A stretch of DNA of 64,000 nt from Boswellia sacra (lineage: Eukaryota; Streptophyta; Magnoliopsida; Sapindales; Burseraceae), in assembly GCA_013180625.2 (NCBI GenBank), contig SNVD02006085.1, forward strand, positions 124,001 through 188,000. The letters run 5' to 3'. The position numbers and the translations under genes were made by a program. Shown in pieces: positions 24,554 through 36,338 of this stretch (position 1 is its first letter; every line of letters begins with the position of its first letter). The notes under the pieces are model-generated. The model worked only from the letters and a program-made list of their open reading frames with translations. It was not told the origin of the DNA and searched no databases.

Positions 24554-25451
24554 TTTCTACTTAATTCCCTTTACGTAGTTCGAAACATGTATCTTCTTCC
24601 TTAAAAAGATGAAATTGCTTGCAACCATTCTACGGTTTCTACCACATTTGCCAGCAATGGAGTCAAAACTGAGGGAAATTTTAGGAGATCTTAATTATGT
24701 TGCTACAGTATTGAACCCTAGCTAGTTATGGTGACAATTATCAAGCTGTGCGAACTTGTAACTTAAGTATCGATAATTACAGAACTAGGTTCCTCCATCA
24801 TCGCTACAGCTGCGACAAGTTACAGCCGGCCAGTTATTGGCTGAACTAGGACAAGGAGAGATGATTTAAACATCAAATTAGTTCAAAGATCCAGAAGGGT
24901 TCGATGAACTTTACGTTAAAACAACGTATATAATTCTGTACAACATTATAACACACTAGCAGTTTTAACCACCATTAATTTAGCTTTAATTAGTTATAAT
25001 TATAAACGCGGCAAACTTGCAAAATTTGGTTTTTATCATAAATAAAGAAAAACATTTCTATAGCTTTAAATAAATGTAATTTGATATTTAAGTTTTGTGG
25101 TTGAACAGCATTTTTTCCCTAGTTTTGAAGAGAAAATTATTTGATCTCAAACTCGTATCAAGCATCTCTGTCCACCTCTTTGATCCTCATTATTTCATAT
25201 CTATAATTCAGAAAAAAAAAAAGAAATCGTATTTATTGAACAACTATATATAAAATTGAATTTTGTAACTGGTGAATGATTAACAAAGAACTACAATTCG
25301 CTATATAAAATCTTTAAAAAATGCCAAAAAGGAAATAAAATGAGATAAAAGAAAAAAAAATATATGATCAAAATTGTGGAATCTAACCTCTGGAAACAAT
25401 TTAGCAACAAAATTAAAAAATAAAACGCACTAATCTTCTCTGGCTTGTTCA

Positions 25452-26466
25452 TCAGTTGACACTGGTAAGACTAAAGCAGGCCGCCGCGCTCTTCAATTCA
25501 TTTTCTGCGACATGCTCTATCGATTGTGTTGTATCTTTCAATGATTCTTCCGAGCTGCAAGAGAAATATCTTCATTTATTAATTATTAATTATTGATCAA
25601 CTTAATAAAAACGTACGTTTATTAGCCCATATATATATATACATGAGTTCCATGCATGCATATATAAATTATTCTATCCTAATAAGATGAAAATAAATGA
25701 ATTGCGAGTCATACCTTGACTCATAAGCCTCTTTGGAATCTATGTATGATTGTCTGTCGTCAATGGTATCAAAGAAGGGATGCATCTCGTCATAGTCATG
25801 AACAACTTCTTGTTGGATAGCCAAAGGTTGTGAGGCAACCAATTGAGATTGAATAGCCATGGAATTGTTATTGTTGTTACTAGTAGCATATTGATGTTGA
25901 ACCCACATAGAATTGGCAACATTATCTTTGGAATCCATGTATGTAGAGTTATAACTATTATTTGAATACGAGTGCTGTTGAGAAAGAGGCAAAGCAGGGA
26001 CAGCGTTGTATTGCTGTGGAGTATGATTGAAAAGCGAGAGGGAATTATTAGGAGGTCCCATGCCCAATTCAAGCTGCGATGGGACATCATCAGTCATCGA
26101 AGAAACCTGTTGTTGATAATGCTGTCTATACATTTCAAGTTGGGCATGCACTGCATGGAGCTCCTCTTCCGCCTGCCAAATCCTATAGCGAAGTTGACAA
26201 ATGATTCCCCAACAACCATGCACAGGATACCTGTCACGAATATCGGCCTGGTAAATAATGGAACGCATAGCTTCGGTCTTCTGATCAGCATCCAAGTGCT
26301 TTAGAATCTTCAAAATATTGCTTACACCAAATAACTTGTGCGCATTTTGGAACATCTTAGGTTGGTCAGGAGGGAAGTACGGTGCCAAAGGGCACTCAGC
26401 ATGGCACCTTCTACGTTGGTACTTGCACGCAGCACAGGCTTGGCTGGTGCCACCCTTAAGGGTCAT
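25452..26466 (-). CDS. LOB-domain transcription factor, LBD22/LBD27 type
   Basis: Exon 1 is 25715-26466 and exon 2 is 25452-25554, joined across a GT-AG intron to give 284 residues. The start is the ATG reading MTLKGGTSQACAACKYQ. A longer frame upstream only has a TTG. The LOB domain's zinc-finger-like C block C-x2-C-x6-C-x3-C lies at residues 11-25 (CAACKYQRRRCHAEC). The GAS-block region follows (APYFPPD, HKLFGVSNILKIL, DIRDRYPVHGC with the conserved Pro), then a heptad-like Leu stretch (LRYRIWQAEEELHAVHAQL). The rest is Gln/Asn/Ser-rich, as in many plant activators. LBD proteins are nuclear DNA-binding factors. The MTLKGGT start and domain resemble LBD27 (SIDECAR POLLEN, male gametophyte) and LBD22. 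The gene is convergent with the BRUTUS-like gene and has a GAA/TTC run in its leader. Confidence 0.92.
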
Positions 26467-28121
26467 ATTTGGAACATTCAAATATTAACAATTGTTCTGG
26501 AATAGAATAATGAAAACAAAAGCAGGGAAAGTTTCATAATCTATAATGATTATAATAAGCTGCAGAAGTGAAGAAGAAGAAGAAGAAGGTGAAGATATAG
26601 TAGAAAGAGAAAGTGAAAAGGGTAACACAGTTTGATCTGAACAGGTCTGATAAGAGCGGATTTGCTGGATGTGAAGAGACTTAGTAAAAGAAAGGATAGG
26701 AAATGGTAGCGAAAATATCGGGGATGTTTCTTTCAAGTTGTGAATAACTGACCGTTACTGACAAATGTTCAAATGCTAAGGAGAGTTTTGATTTATGGGG
26801 CCACTTTTGGTCAAACTCGGTTTCACAACTCAACCGTATATCTCTAACGTGGCTTTCAAATTCTGATTCCATCTCTCATTATCAATCCACAAAATTACGC
26901 GTATATGTAAAAAAGTTCCACAAATCTAAACCATCCATATATAATTTGTAATGAATCTCCCCATAAAAATTCTTGACTTGTGTCTGTGATATATATTATA
27001 CATCAACATCTTGTTAATTAGTAACAACGCCAAGAATTGCCAAACCATAATTAGTTCAAGGTTCATGAACCAAAGTTTACTTAAAAGATCCTTCAATTTT
27101 GGACGTGAAATGATCATGGATAAATTTGCCCTTAAACAAGTTAACAACTCATGAATCAAAACTAATATATAATATATATAATACATGTTGTGATATAAGT
27201 GGCGTAGGGTGGAGCTCCACCACGAGTTTGCTTATGCGCATAACCCGTCCACCGAGTCAGCCAGTCTCTTATACAAAGCCAATCCAAGGAGAGTTGGTCC
27301 AACTCGCTTACATTACATGGAAGAAAGTTAAAGTTCTGAAGAAGCCAATGTCATGAGCTTTCAAGGGAGTCAAGATTGCCTAGCTTTGGGAGTTGGAGTA
27401 AACGAACTCAAAGCTGTGAAGCTTTGAAGGGTCCAACTTGAAAGCGAGTTGAAGTTGCTGGTCTAAAAATGGATTCGACATTGCAACTCCAATCAAACTC
27501 TGTTCACTGCGTCTGATTGGCTAATAGTGCAGTGTAATTGCCTAAGGCTCGCGCATGATTTGTCTTGTGCACTTGATTTTGAACTTTTGAAGCATTAATA
27601 AGAGCTTTGCTTAACTCTTCCCCCCATATTATGAGTTCTTTCGTTTACACTCTTCATACCATACTTCTTCTGTTTTCATTATTGCCATAATACTTAACTG
27701 AATGTTTAATATCATATCATTTATTTTCACCGCCTCTTCCAAAAGGTTTCAAGCCATTTATAATTTTGGGAAAACTTGATCCAAATAAAAGAATAAAAGG
27801 CCTCATTTTTTAGTAGAAAAGACTTCTACACTCTTATTTATAAATTACATGGTGGATCAGCCTTCTAGTGACCTTTACTTGCACTTCAAGATCAAACTGC
27901 TTAAAAATTGAAGAACTTGTCATGACTAGATTGGTAAGGGTTAAAACTAGCTTAAGTTAAGGGTCAAGACTAGACTTCTTGAGAGTTCAAGATGAGAATG
28001 GTCAAAGGCTAGACCAATAAGGTTTAAAACTAGATGGGGCTAATTGGTCAAGACAACCTCTTTGAGGGTTTAAAATATAGTCGACTGATAAGGGATAGGA
28101 TAAAGACTAGATTAATGGAGG
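26467..28121. other. LOB-domain leader/promoter and intergenic DNA
   Basis: The first part (to about 26740) is the likely 5' leader of the LOB-domain gene and includes a GAA run. From about 27187 to 27690 the sequence looks like a repeat or solo LTR (GTGGCGTAGGGTGGAGC near the left, TCTTCCCCCCATATT near the right). I could not find clean TG/CA ends with a matching 5-bp duplication, so it stays unclassified. No gene is supported. Confidence 0.45.
26570..26588. repeat. GAA/TTC microsatellite in LOB-domain gene leader
   Basis: A short GAA run about 105 bases upstream of the LOB-domain start codon. On the transcribed strand it reads as a TTC pyrimidine tract. Confidence 0.75.
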
Positions 28122-28310
28122 GAGAAAGTCTGTCCTACCTCCGTTGCATTGCTGATGCTGATGTGGTGCAGCCAACCAATGGGAAGGGAAAAAAAGTAAG
28201 AGATAAAAATTGAAAAAATCACTGTTTACATCACTTTTTCAACCTTCCCTTGATTGACTGCACCACTCAACCCAGCCACATGAGACAACGACTGTAGGAC
28301 AAACTCTCTC
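28122..28310. mobile_element. Mutator-type MITE with 9-bp target duplication
   Basis: The left end GAGAAAGTCTGTCCTAC matches the reverse complement of the right end GTAGGACAAACTCTCTC at 14 of 17 positions. The flanks are TAATGGAGG (28113-28121) and TAATAGAGG (28311-28319), a 9-bp duplication with one mismatch. The second layer (GGTGCAG against CTGCACC) is also inverted. The 189-bp unit has no coding capacity. Confidence 0.75.
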
Positions 28311-28952
28311 TAATAGAGGTCGAGATTTTGTAGGCGAAAACTAAAAAATTGTCCTCTACTTTAGACCTTTTAAATAAATTTCCCTTTATTTTTTATCACT
28401 AAACTCATCTCTCAGCCCGCACTGTCAATTCACTCAATCTTGTATTGATTGCGAGTTTTGAGCCTACGCTGTAAGATTTACAATTGCTTCCATTACCTGA
28501 CATGACATACGCTCAACGTATGTAAAAGAGCATGAAGCTATAAAATCTGATTTTACCGTATTAACCCCTTTCTGTGCCAAACATGCGACTACATTTAGGC
28601 CGCGGCTAACATGCAACTGGCACACTAAATGCGCCCTATTTTAGGACCATGCGATGAATCACGCGGTTCTGGATGCAGAAAAAGGAACTGGACTAGCTGG
28701 TTAAAAATAATTGTCCTGTAAGAAAAGAAGCGAATTACCGAAAATTAAAAAAAATGGACAAACCTAAAATAGAAGCATTTCACAGAGGGTGAAAAAGCCA
28801 AATGTGACAGAGAGCGAAAAACCCAATTGTGAAACAGTAAGCAGTTGGTTGTTCTACTTCAAACTTCAGGATCAGTTTCATTATCAGTGCTAGGTTTTAC
28901 ACATCTGTGGAGGGTAATTGAAGATGTATAATTAGTGGAACTGGAAGTGGAA

Positions 28953-29132
28953 CAAAGATTGTGTTGCGACTGCTTCCATCTTATATGGTATTGCAGGCAG
29001 AGGTGTGCACGAAGACGAAGGTCGCGAAAATCGGTGAGCAGTCAAAGATTGTGTTACGGCTGGTTCCATCTTATACAATATTGCAAGCAGAGGTGTGCAC
29101 GAAGATGAAGGTTGCGAAAATCGGTGAGCAGT
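28953..29132. repeat. 90-bp tandem duplication
   Basis: Two copies of exactly 90 bases, starting CAAAGATTGTGTT at 28953 and 29043 and ending ATCGGTGAGCAGT. The few differences are mostly at CG or third-position-like sites. The unit is a multiple of three, so a 64-codon frame stays open through both copies. I do not recognise the sequence. Confidence 0.85.
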
Positions 29133-30046
29133 GTAATGACGAATTTAACAAATAAACCATGTTAAACTTATTGACATTTGTACAAAACCTGTAGTTTTTC
29201 TTTTTAATTTTATTTGCAAGTGTTGTTAAGTTGTGGGTAAATCATTTCTTAATTGGTAAGGAATTGAATTGTCAGGGGCATGTTTATGAGTTTTTCTGGA
29301 TAGGGTGTTACACGAACTTTGAGAACAACATTTGGGTGTCGTCAGATATATTGCCTACCCTATAAATGAAACCCAAGGTAAGATATCTTCTCCTCGTTAC
29401 AGTTGATAGTTGATGTAAACTATCTAAATTATGGTATTGGTACTGTCGGTGCGTGAATGGTTAAATCAGTTTGTATAAATGGTAACTGGTTGTTTGTTCC
29501 AATCTCTATGCTTAGACTCGACATCTGTAGATGATGAGAGTGAGATGAGGAGGATGATCACAACAACTGTGTATTTAAAGTATGATTAAATGAATACATA
29601 TGTAAGTGTAATGAGTTTTAAGTGTTAGGGACAGGTTGATTAAAAATGAGAAAAAAAATTGGGAATGAAGAATAGAATGTATTCCTGATACACACAGTAG
29701 CTGTTACAACCAAACAGCCTTTTTGGCGGCGACGATAATCTTGGAGGGAACACCGCATTCTATAGCTTACCCATGGGTTGTGTAAGGAAAATGGTTGTTT
29801 GCAGTAGTAATAAAGATAGGGTAAGTAGAAAGTTAATATTTAATAGAAATTTAGGAGTGGCATGAAGCTTCAGATGTTTGATGAAATTCGTAATGGATAA
29901 AATTGACATTGGCTGGGTTAGGTGAGTGGTATAAGTATAGAAGTTACATATATTGTTCAAACAATAGAGATTTGAACACCACTGACTGTAGAGTAAAATA
30001 TTGTTGGAGGCTCCCCCCTTAAAGCAATATTTTTGTTGTTGCATGC
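29133..30046. other. Intergenic, nothing recognised
   Basis: AT-rich DNA between the 90-bp duplication and the plus-strand transposon-type gene fragment. I see no open frame, RNA gene or repeat that can be supported. It may be the upstream part of the element that carries the following fragment. Confidence 0.4.
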
Positions 30047-30649
30047 ATGTTAGTAGTGTATTTATCTATCCATTGTTTTAAGAAAGGTAATGTAGATACT
30101 AGTAGGTTTGCACAATATTATGACAATGGTAAAGGACTTAAAAGTGAGGAAATCATTGATGTAAGTCATCTTGGATGCAATAGCCAGGCGTCAGTGGGTG
30201 GACACGGCACCAAATTTTATGTACAAAGTGAACGCAGTTGTCGTGTAGAATATGTCAGGAAATTTAACACTACTTGCAGTATAAAGCGATTTTATGATGG
30301 AATCACTTGCCTTAGTGATGCACAGAAGGACGTTGTGTGAAATATTGGGTTTGGAAGCCTTATCGAAGGAAAATGGGGTAGGTTGAGGCGAGGATTTTGT
30401 GGGTGGCTCATGCAGCAATGGAATCCGAAAAGTGGGAAATTGGTTGTGAATGGGCAACAACTTAATATAACTGAAGCTAGCTTTAGGGAAACCTTAGGAA
30501 TCAACAACGGAGGGAAGGCTATTAAACTACATGGTCCAAGTTGTGATATAGCAGAATTACGTCGAAAGTATTACGACAAGTCCAGAAGCATCCACATCAA
30601 TGTTTTGGCTGCAATGATTCAAAATTCACATTCTGCTAATAAGGATTAT
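30047..30649 (+). pseudogene. Transposon-type plant mobile domain/Ulp1-associated gene fragment, plus-strand copy
   Basis: Two frames, 30047-30340 and then about 30339-30649, belong together after a stop at 30338-30340. They contain NIGFGSLIEGKWGRLRRGFC, then GWLMQQWNPKSGKLVVNGQQ, then FRETLGINNGGKAI. The motif order (IGFG, a WLM/WLL segment, a LxV/LxI strand, LGIxxGG) is the one seen in plant transposon-encoded proteins related to PMD or DUF1985-Ulp1 families. A related copy lies on the minus strand at 37693-38045. The similarity ends at a possible donor near 30650. The exact family name is uncertain. Confidence 0.5.
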
Positions 30650-30928
30650 GCAGGTAGGTGGCCTCATCATTCCTTTGCAGGCTTGGGATTTCTAACCTGT
30701 CAATTTTGTTCGCTTCGACAACTCCTTCTACACTCAAAACATTAGAACTCATATATAGAGAGGGATTTTGTGTACTATGCAAAGGAGCTAGCCACGAAGA
30801 TAGAGTAATGAGATTGCCATCTGAATTTACTGCATCAGATGGGCCTGATATGTGCCCGTTTCGTGGCAAATATAGCGAACCTGTCTCTTGTGGGGGCTCT
30901 AGGGTAAAACTGGGTGCTCCTACACCAC
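30636..30928 (-). pseudogene. 3' piece of the transposon-type gene interrupted by hAT 2
   Basis: This frame is open from the hAT 2 left target duplication down to a TAA at 30636-30638 and begins DGGVGAPSFTLEPPQETGSL. If hAT 2 and one target duplication are ignored, it is in phase with the frame ending at 36332 on the other side of the element. It is therefore best read as the continuation of the minus-strand gene at 36339-38045. I do not recognise this low-complexity tail by itself. Confidence 0.55.
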
Positions 30929-30936
30929 CGTCTAAC

Positions 30937-33900
30937 TAGAGGTGTGCAAAATTACCCGACCCGATCTGACCCGATCGGGTTACATCGGGTTGGTCAGGTC
31001 AGAATCAGGTTTGTTCATGAAATAACCCGAAATCGGGTTAATTTTTTCGGGCTTGGTTGATATCGGGTTTTAATAATAAAACCCGAAAAAAACCCGACCC
31101 GATTACAATAAATTTAAAAATACCGAATTTGACACGTGGCAAAAGCCTATTGGATAAATCTATGTTTTACGATGGACGTTGCCACACCGGATCACTCATA
31201 TAAATTATACTATCTAATTGTAATCCCTAATTCCTAATCGGCTAATCCCTCATCTCTCCGGTCCGAACGTTTAGCTCCTCCTCAACTCCACCGTGTGATG
31301 CCGGCGCCGCATCTCCCATCCACGATCAATAGCCGACGCCTTTGCCTCTGTCAAAATTTGATCAACAACGCCGTTTAATTAAGTTGCTCGGGCCGTCTCT
31401 GTCTGTCTCCGTCTCTATCGCAGACTCGCAGCCACAGGTCGCACTCACCTCACCGAACACTGGTTGTTGCGCTCTCCTCCCATGGTGGTCTCCACCATTG
31501 GTCCTCCACTGGTCATCATCTCTGTTGCAAAACGGTGAGTCATGTGTGTTAACAATCGAGTGCTTTCACCATTGGTCCTCCATTGGTCCTCCACGGCTCC
31601 ACTCCACTGGTCATCATCTCTGTTACTCACCAGCCGGACACCGGCTGTTGCTCACGGTGGCCGATCCGAACTGTGATGTTTTTCTCATTTGTGTCATCTA
31701 TTGTCAACTCTACAATTCCATAATTTCCAATTGATATCATATGATTTTTTTGTTTGGTTAACTGTTAACAGAGGAGAATTGATATAATTGAGGCTTGTTA
31801 ACAATTCTGTGCAACTAGATGCAGATTGTGAGGAGTGTGGACGATGATTAGGTGATAGATTCAAGTAATTTTCTTGCTGATGATTATCCCTGCGGAGTGC
31901 GGAGACTATACTTCACTCACTGTTTTGTAGATTTTCCAGTGTACTCAATTGATTCTCATCAGGTGGGTGAAAATTTGCTTTTGGTTCCAATTTAATCATC
32001 AGTTCTTCTCGGGGATGGACATAAGAAAGAGAAGCATCCATCATTTGTTGTCTTGATATCTTTTTGCTATACAAATAATAGGCTATTGATGTAAAATTGT
32101 TGATTATGTTATATTGGATGAGAGCTCATTGACCTTAAGTTGAGGTGATTACCATAACCGTGGATGTAAATTTCTAAATGCAATATTCATTTTAGGTGTA
32201 TTCAATGACCTCAATTTAAGATGTTTATATCTGAAATTATTGATGAAAGCTCCTAAATATGATGCTTAGCTCGAATCAAATGAATTTGGAATTTTGGATA
32301 ATAGATTATTGGAGCACGTCTTTAACTTATTGTTATTTATGACTATAAAGGAATGAGATTAGAGTTCTAGAATCATAACACTTATTCTTCTTTCTTTCGT
32401 AAACTCATTAGATAATTGATCATGCTTTTAAATTATATGCTCTCGCAATTCACTTGAATATGACAGGTTAGTCCTTAAAGGTTATTAATTTTAAATTGTA
32501 TATGAATGCATGATTTCTGAATCAGAATAAGTTTACAGAGATTAATATTGTACAATTATGTAATAGTCTTCTAAAAATGTGTATTATCTCATTATAATGG
32601 CAATGGTTCTAGTGAATCATATGTCTATAACAAGTCACAATTTTTTGGAAAACACCACAAAATGTATCCTGTTATATTTATGCCTATAATGTGATGTTGG
32701 CAGTATACAAAATTACAAATAATAAAACAATGTGATTGTGTTTTGTGTGAGTATATACATATTAATTTAAAACTTTAGATATGAAATGATACGAGGCCTC
32801 ATGAATCTATATCTGAAATTTCAGATATAAATTGAATTAAAACTATGAACATTCATATAAACTTAAATTTTAAAACTGAATTCATATAAGCTGAAATTTT
32901 AAAACTGAATTTGTATAAACTGAAATTTACATTGAAATGCACTTTGTATGAATTGAAATTGTATAAACTGAAATGTGCTTTATATGAATTGAAATTGTAT
33001 TTCTCTTGTACTTGTTGTTTACTTTGAGATATTAATTGTTCATCTAAATTGAAATGTATTAAATTTATAAAAAATTTATGAACTGAAATGTGCTATATAT
33101 GAATTGAAATTGTTTATAAAGTAAATTGGGTTATTATTTTTTGCAGGTATTATGACTACCGAATCCGCTACTCGCATTTCCATTGAAGACAACCCTGAAG
33201 AAGTGAGTGGGATCATTTTAAAAAAACTGGGGGAGGTAAGTGGATTTGTTCTTATTGTGGGAAGACTTTCCTTTGTGATAGCAAGAAGCACGGGACTAAA
33301 ACACTTTGGAATCATTTAGAGAGATGTCCCAAATACATTTTGAGTAAGCAACAAGCAGTGAAGGATGAGAAACAAAAAATTCTTTCTTTTGGTCCAAAAA
33401 AAATTAGAAAGTGGGACAGCTAGTAACCTTATAGGTATAGGGTTTGATAAAGAGGCTATTAGGAGGGCGGTTGTGGAGATGATAATTTTAGATGAGTTAC
33501 CCTTTAAGTTTGTGGAGAATAAAGGGTTTCGGCGTCTCATGCGTGCTGCATGTCCCAAGTTTGAATGTCCATCAAGAACAACAGTAGCAAGAGATATTTT
33601 TTCTATGTTTTTGAGTGAGAAGGAAAATTTGAAAACATATTTCAAGTCAACTAAAGTTAGGGTGTCTCTCACTATAGATATTTGGACTTCAATACAAAAT
33701 TTGAATTATATGGTGATTACGGCACATTTTATTGATGATAACTGGAATTTGCACAAAAGGATTTTGAGTTTCTCACCAATTGTGAATCATAAAGGGGATA
33801 CCATTGGAAAACAAATTGAGGCTTGTTTGCATGATTGGGGATTAGAGGATGTATTCACAATCACAGTGGATAATGCAAGTGCAAATGAAGTGGCAATCAA

Positions 33901-36330
33901 TTATGTAAAGAAAAAGTTGCAGGGTTGGAAAGCTGATGGGCTTATTCTTGATGGAGATTACATGCACGTGCGTTGTCTTGCCCATGTGGTAAATCTGATT
34001 ATTGGTGAAGGTTTAAAAGATCTTGATAACTCCATTGCTAGTATTCGTAATGCTGTTCGTTATGTGAGATCGTCTCCTGCAAGATTGCAAAGATTTATGA
34101 CTTAAGTTGAGCATGAAAAGATTCAATACAAGGGGAATTTAGTCATGGATGTCCCCACTAGATGGAATGCGACTTATTTGTTGTTGGAGAGTGCTTTACA
34201 CTTTCAGAAAGCACTCGATCGTTTGGAGGAAGAGGATGGGCATTATAAACTTTACTTTACAGAGGACAAGAAGTTGGGGCCACCTACATCAAATGATTGG
34301 GATCAAGCTACTTTGTTTGTTTGTTTCTTAAAAAAATTTTATGAAGTAACTCTTCAGTTTAGTGCTTCTTTGACTGTGACATCACATCTTGCATTTAATG
34401 GGATATGGAGAATTCAAGGTCAATTGATGGAGTTACAAAACCAAAGGACTAGTATTTTGTGTGATATGGCGAAAAACATGAAGAAGAAATTTGACAAGTA
34501 TTTTGGTTCTTTTGATAGATTTAATAAATTGTTGCTTGTTGCAGTTGTACTTGATCCAAGATTCAAATTGAGGTACTTTGCTTTTACTTGGAAGACTTAT
34601 TGGGGTGCTTCTAAGTCTGAGGAAATGGTAGGAGAGCTTAAGACATTGTTTTTGAGGCTATATGAAACTTATAAGTCTTTTGAAAATGTCTTTTCTAAAG
34701 ATGTGTTGCCTGAAGCCTCAAATCCAACCCTTAATCGTATCCTTACCACTTCAGTGATGAGTGAAGTTGAAGTCATTGCATTTGGGTCTTGGGTTGATCC
34801 AGTTGACAAGTTTATGGACAACCTAAGCCAATCGGGGACATCAAATGAATTAGAGACTTATTTAGGAAATGCTAATCTGCAAGGGAAGAAGGACAAATTT
34901 GATATTTTGGGTTGGTGGAAACAAAACGAAGGCAACTTTCCAGTGTTATCACGGTTGGCAAAGGATGTTCTTGCTATTCATGTTTCTACTGTGGCTTCTG
35001 AGTCAGCATTTAGTACTGGAGGGCGTATCCTTGACCAATTTAGGAGTTCATTAACTCCTAAAATGGTTGAATCCTTAATATGCTCTCAGAACTGGATCAC
35101 TTCTACTTTAATTGATGAAGTATTCCCTACTTTAGAGACAATAGAAGATGCCACTGGGGATTCTGTTGGGTTTTGTACATCGATTGAGTCAGGTAATCAT
35201 AGATTTTTTGTTATTAACTTAAATTTTTATGAAAGTTTTATAATATATTGTACATTTTAAATGATACACTTAACCTATTTTGTTTTATGATTCTTATTAA
35301 TATAGATGTTTTAAAATCAACCATGACAGCAGTTGACATTTGGACCTTGATTGATGAGTGGAAATTTGGTAGGTAATGATCGAATTCGATACCTTTCTAT
35401 TTTTTAGTTTTATATAGTTAAGACTTATGTTTACTTATTATCTTATTGAGTTTTATTTATATTTAAGTTTTATATATATTGTTAAAAGTTGGTGGCATGT
35501 AGTATTGATACCGTTTTCAAATTTGTTTATTTGAAGTTGGTGGAAGAGATGGCTCATCAATCTCAAGGTTGAGGAATTTTAACTCTATGTTTTGTTCTTT
35601 GTTGTTGATGATTATAATTTGGTTTCAATGTTTTGTTTTCTTATTTTCAATTTGTTGGAGACTATGTTAGAATCTTATGTTTTCTTGGAAGGTTGGAGTG
35701 TTGTAACTTGGATATTTTAATTATGTGTTGTATTTAGGACTTATAATTTGGAGATTTGGACTCCATAATTTGTTGTATTTAGGACTTTATAATTTGGAGT
35801 TGTGGAGACTTGGTGGACAAGAATTATGTGTTTTGTTTTGGACAGTATTATTTTGAGTCTTGGACTTCATAATTATCTTTTATTGTTTTGTAGTTAAATG
35901 CTTTAGGAATTATGACATTTGATTTTCAACAGCCCTCAAATGGATTGAAATTGAAAGTTCTACCTTATGGTGATTTGAAGACTTTTTCATGTTTTGTGCA
36001 AATTTTTTTATGGTGATGATTAATTTTTTAAGGTCTAAAATAATTTAAGGAATAAAGTTTATGAAAATGGGCAATTTTGTACATAGAATAGTCTCTTAAC
36101 CATTCATGGGCCTAATATAAATACTAACATATATTGAAACAGGAAAATGAAATGGGCTTTGTGTAACCAGATCCAACCCGACCAACCCGACCCGACCCGA
36201 GTGGCGGGTTGGTCATCGGATTTGGCATTTTGAAAACCCGACCTCGGGGTTTAAAACTTCTAACCCGATGCACATCGGGTTGAGTCAGGCCGGTCGAAAC
36301 CCGACCCGACCCGACCCGTGTGCACCCCTA
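30937..36330 (+). mobile_element. hAT transposon 2 (5.4 kb)
   Basis: The termini are TAGAGGTGTGCA at the left and, as reverse complement, TAGGGGTGCACA at the right. They are flanked by 8-bp target duplications CGTCTAAC (30929-30936) and CGTCTGAC (36331-36338), which differ at one base. CCCGA/TCGGG repeats lie just inside both ends. The interior holds a transposase gene (33152-35260) with few lesions, an intron-bearing 5' region and short AT-rich repeats around 32850-33125. It belongs to the same broad family as element 1 and is the better preserved of the two. It interrupts the minus-strand open frame of an older element. Confidence 0.92.
33152..35260 (+). pseudogene. hAT transposase of element 2 (RICESLEEPER-like, lightly damaged)
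   Basis: The ATG at 33152 starts MTTESATRISIEDNPEE. A BED finger follows (WDHFKKTGGGKWICSYCGK, with His and Cys in NHLERCPKY), then the hAT core (ELPFKFVENKGFRRLM, VSLTIDIWTS, FTITVDNASANEVAINYVKK, SSPARLQRF, DVPTRWNAT) and the hATC dimerisation domain (FPVLSRLAKDVLAIHVST, SESAFSTGGRILDQFRSSLT). The lesions are a one-base loss just before the BED finger, an extra A in the A-run near 33400 and a TAA at 34103-34105 where element 1 has Cys. A further in-frame tail lies after an intron-like gap at about 35300-35380. The acidic residues of the RNase H-like core (TIDIWTS, TVDNASAN) are present. With three lesions it is inactive as it stands. Confidence 0.92.
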
Positions 36331-36338
36331 CGTCTGAC

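Larger units (their letters stand above)
21644..25451. other. Intergenic region with MITEs and a SINE
   Basis: About 3.8 kb of AT-rich DNA between the convergent BRUTUS-like and LOB-domain genes. It holds three related MITE-like units (22871-23464) and a SINE (24342-24553). The remainder shows no coding signal that I trust. Confidence 0.6.

Noticed and set aside
26467..26481. Longer N-terminus of the LOB-domain protein (start at 26481)
   Set aside because: The codon at 26481-26479 is TTG, not ATG. The ATG at 26466 gives the family-typical MTLKGGT start.
27187..27690. Solo LTR of a copia-type retrotransposon
   Set aside because: The composition looks LTR-like, but I could not define TG/CA ends with a matching 5-bp target duplication.
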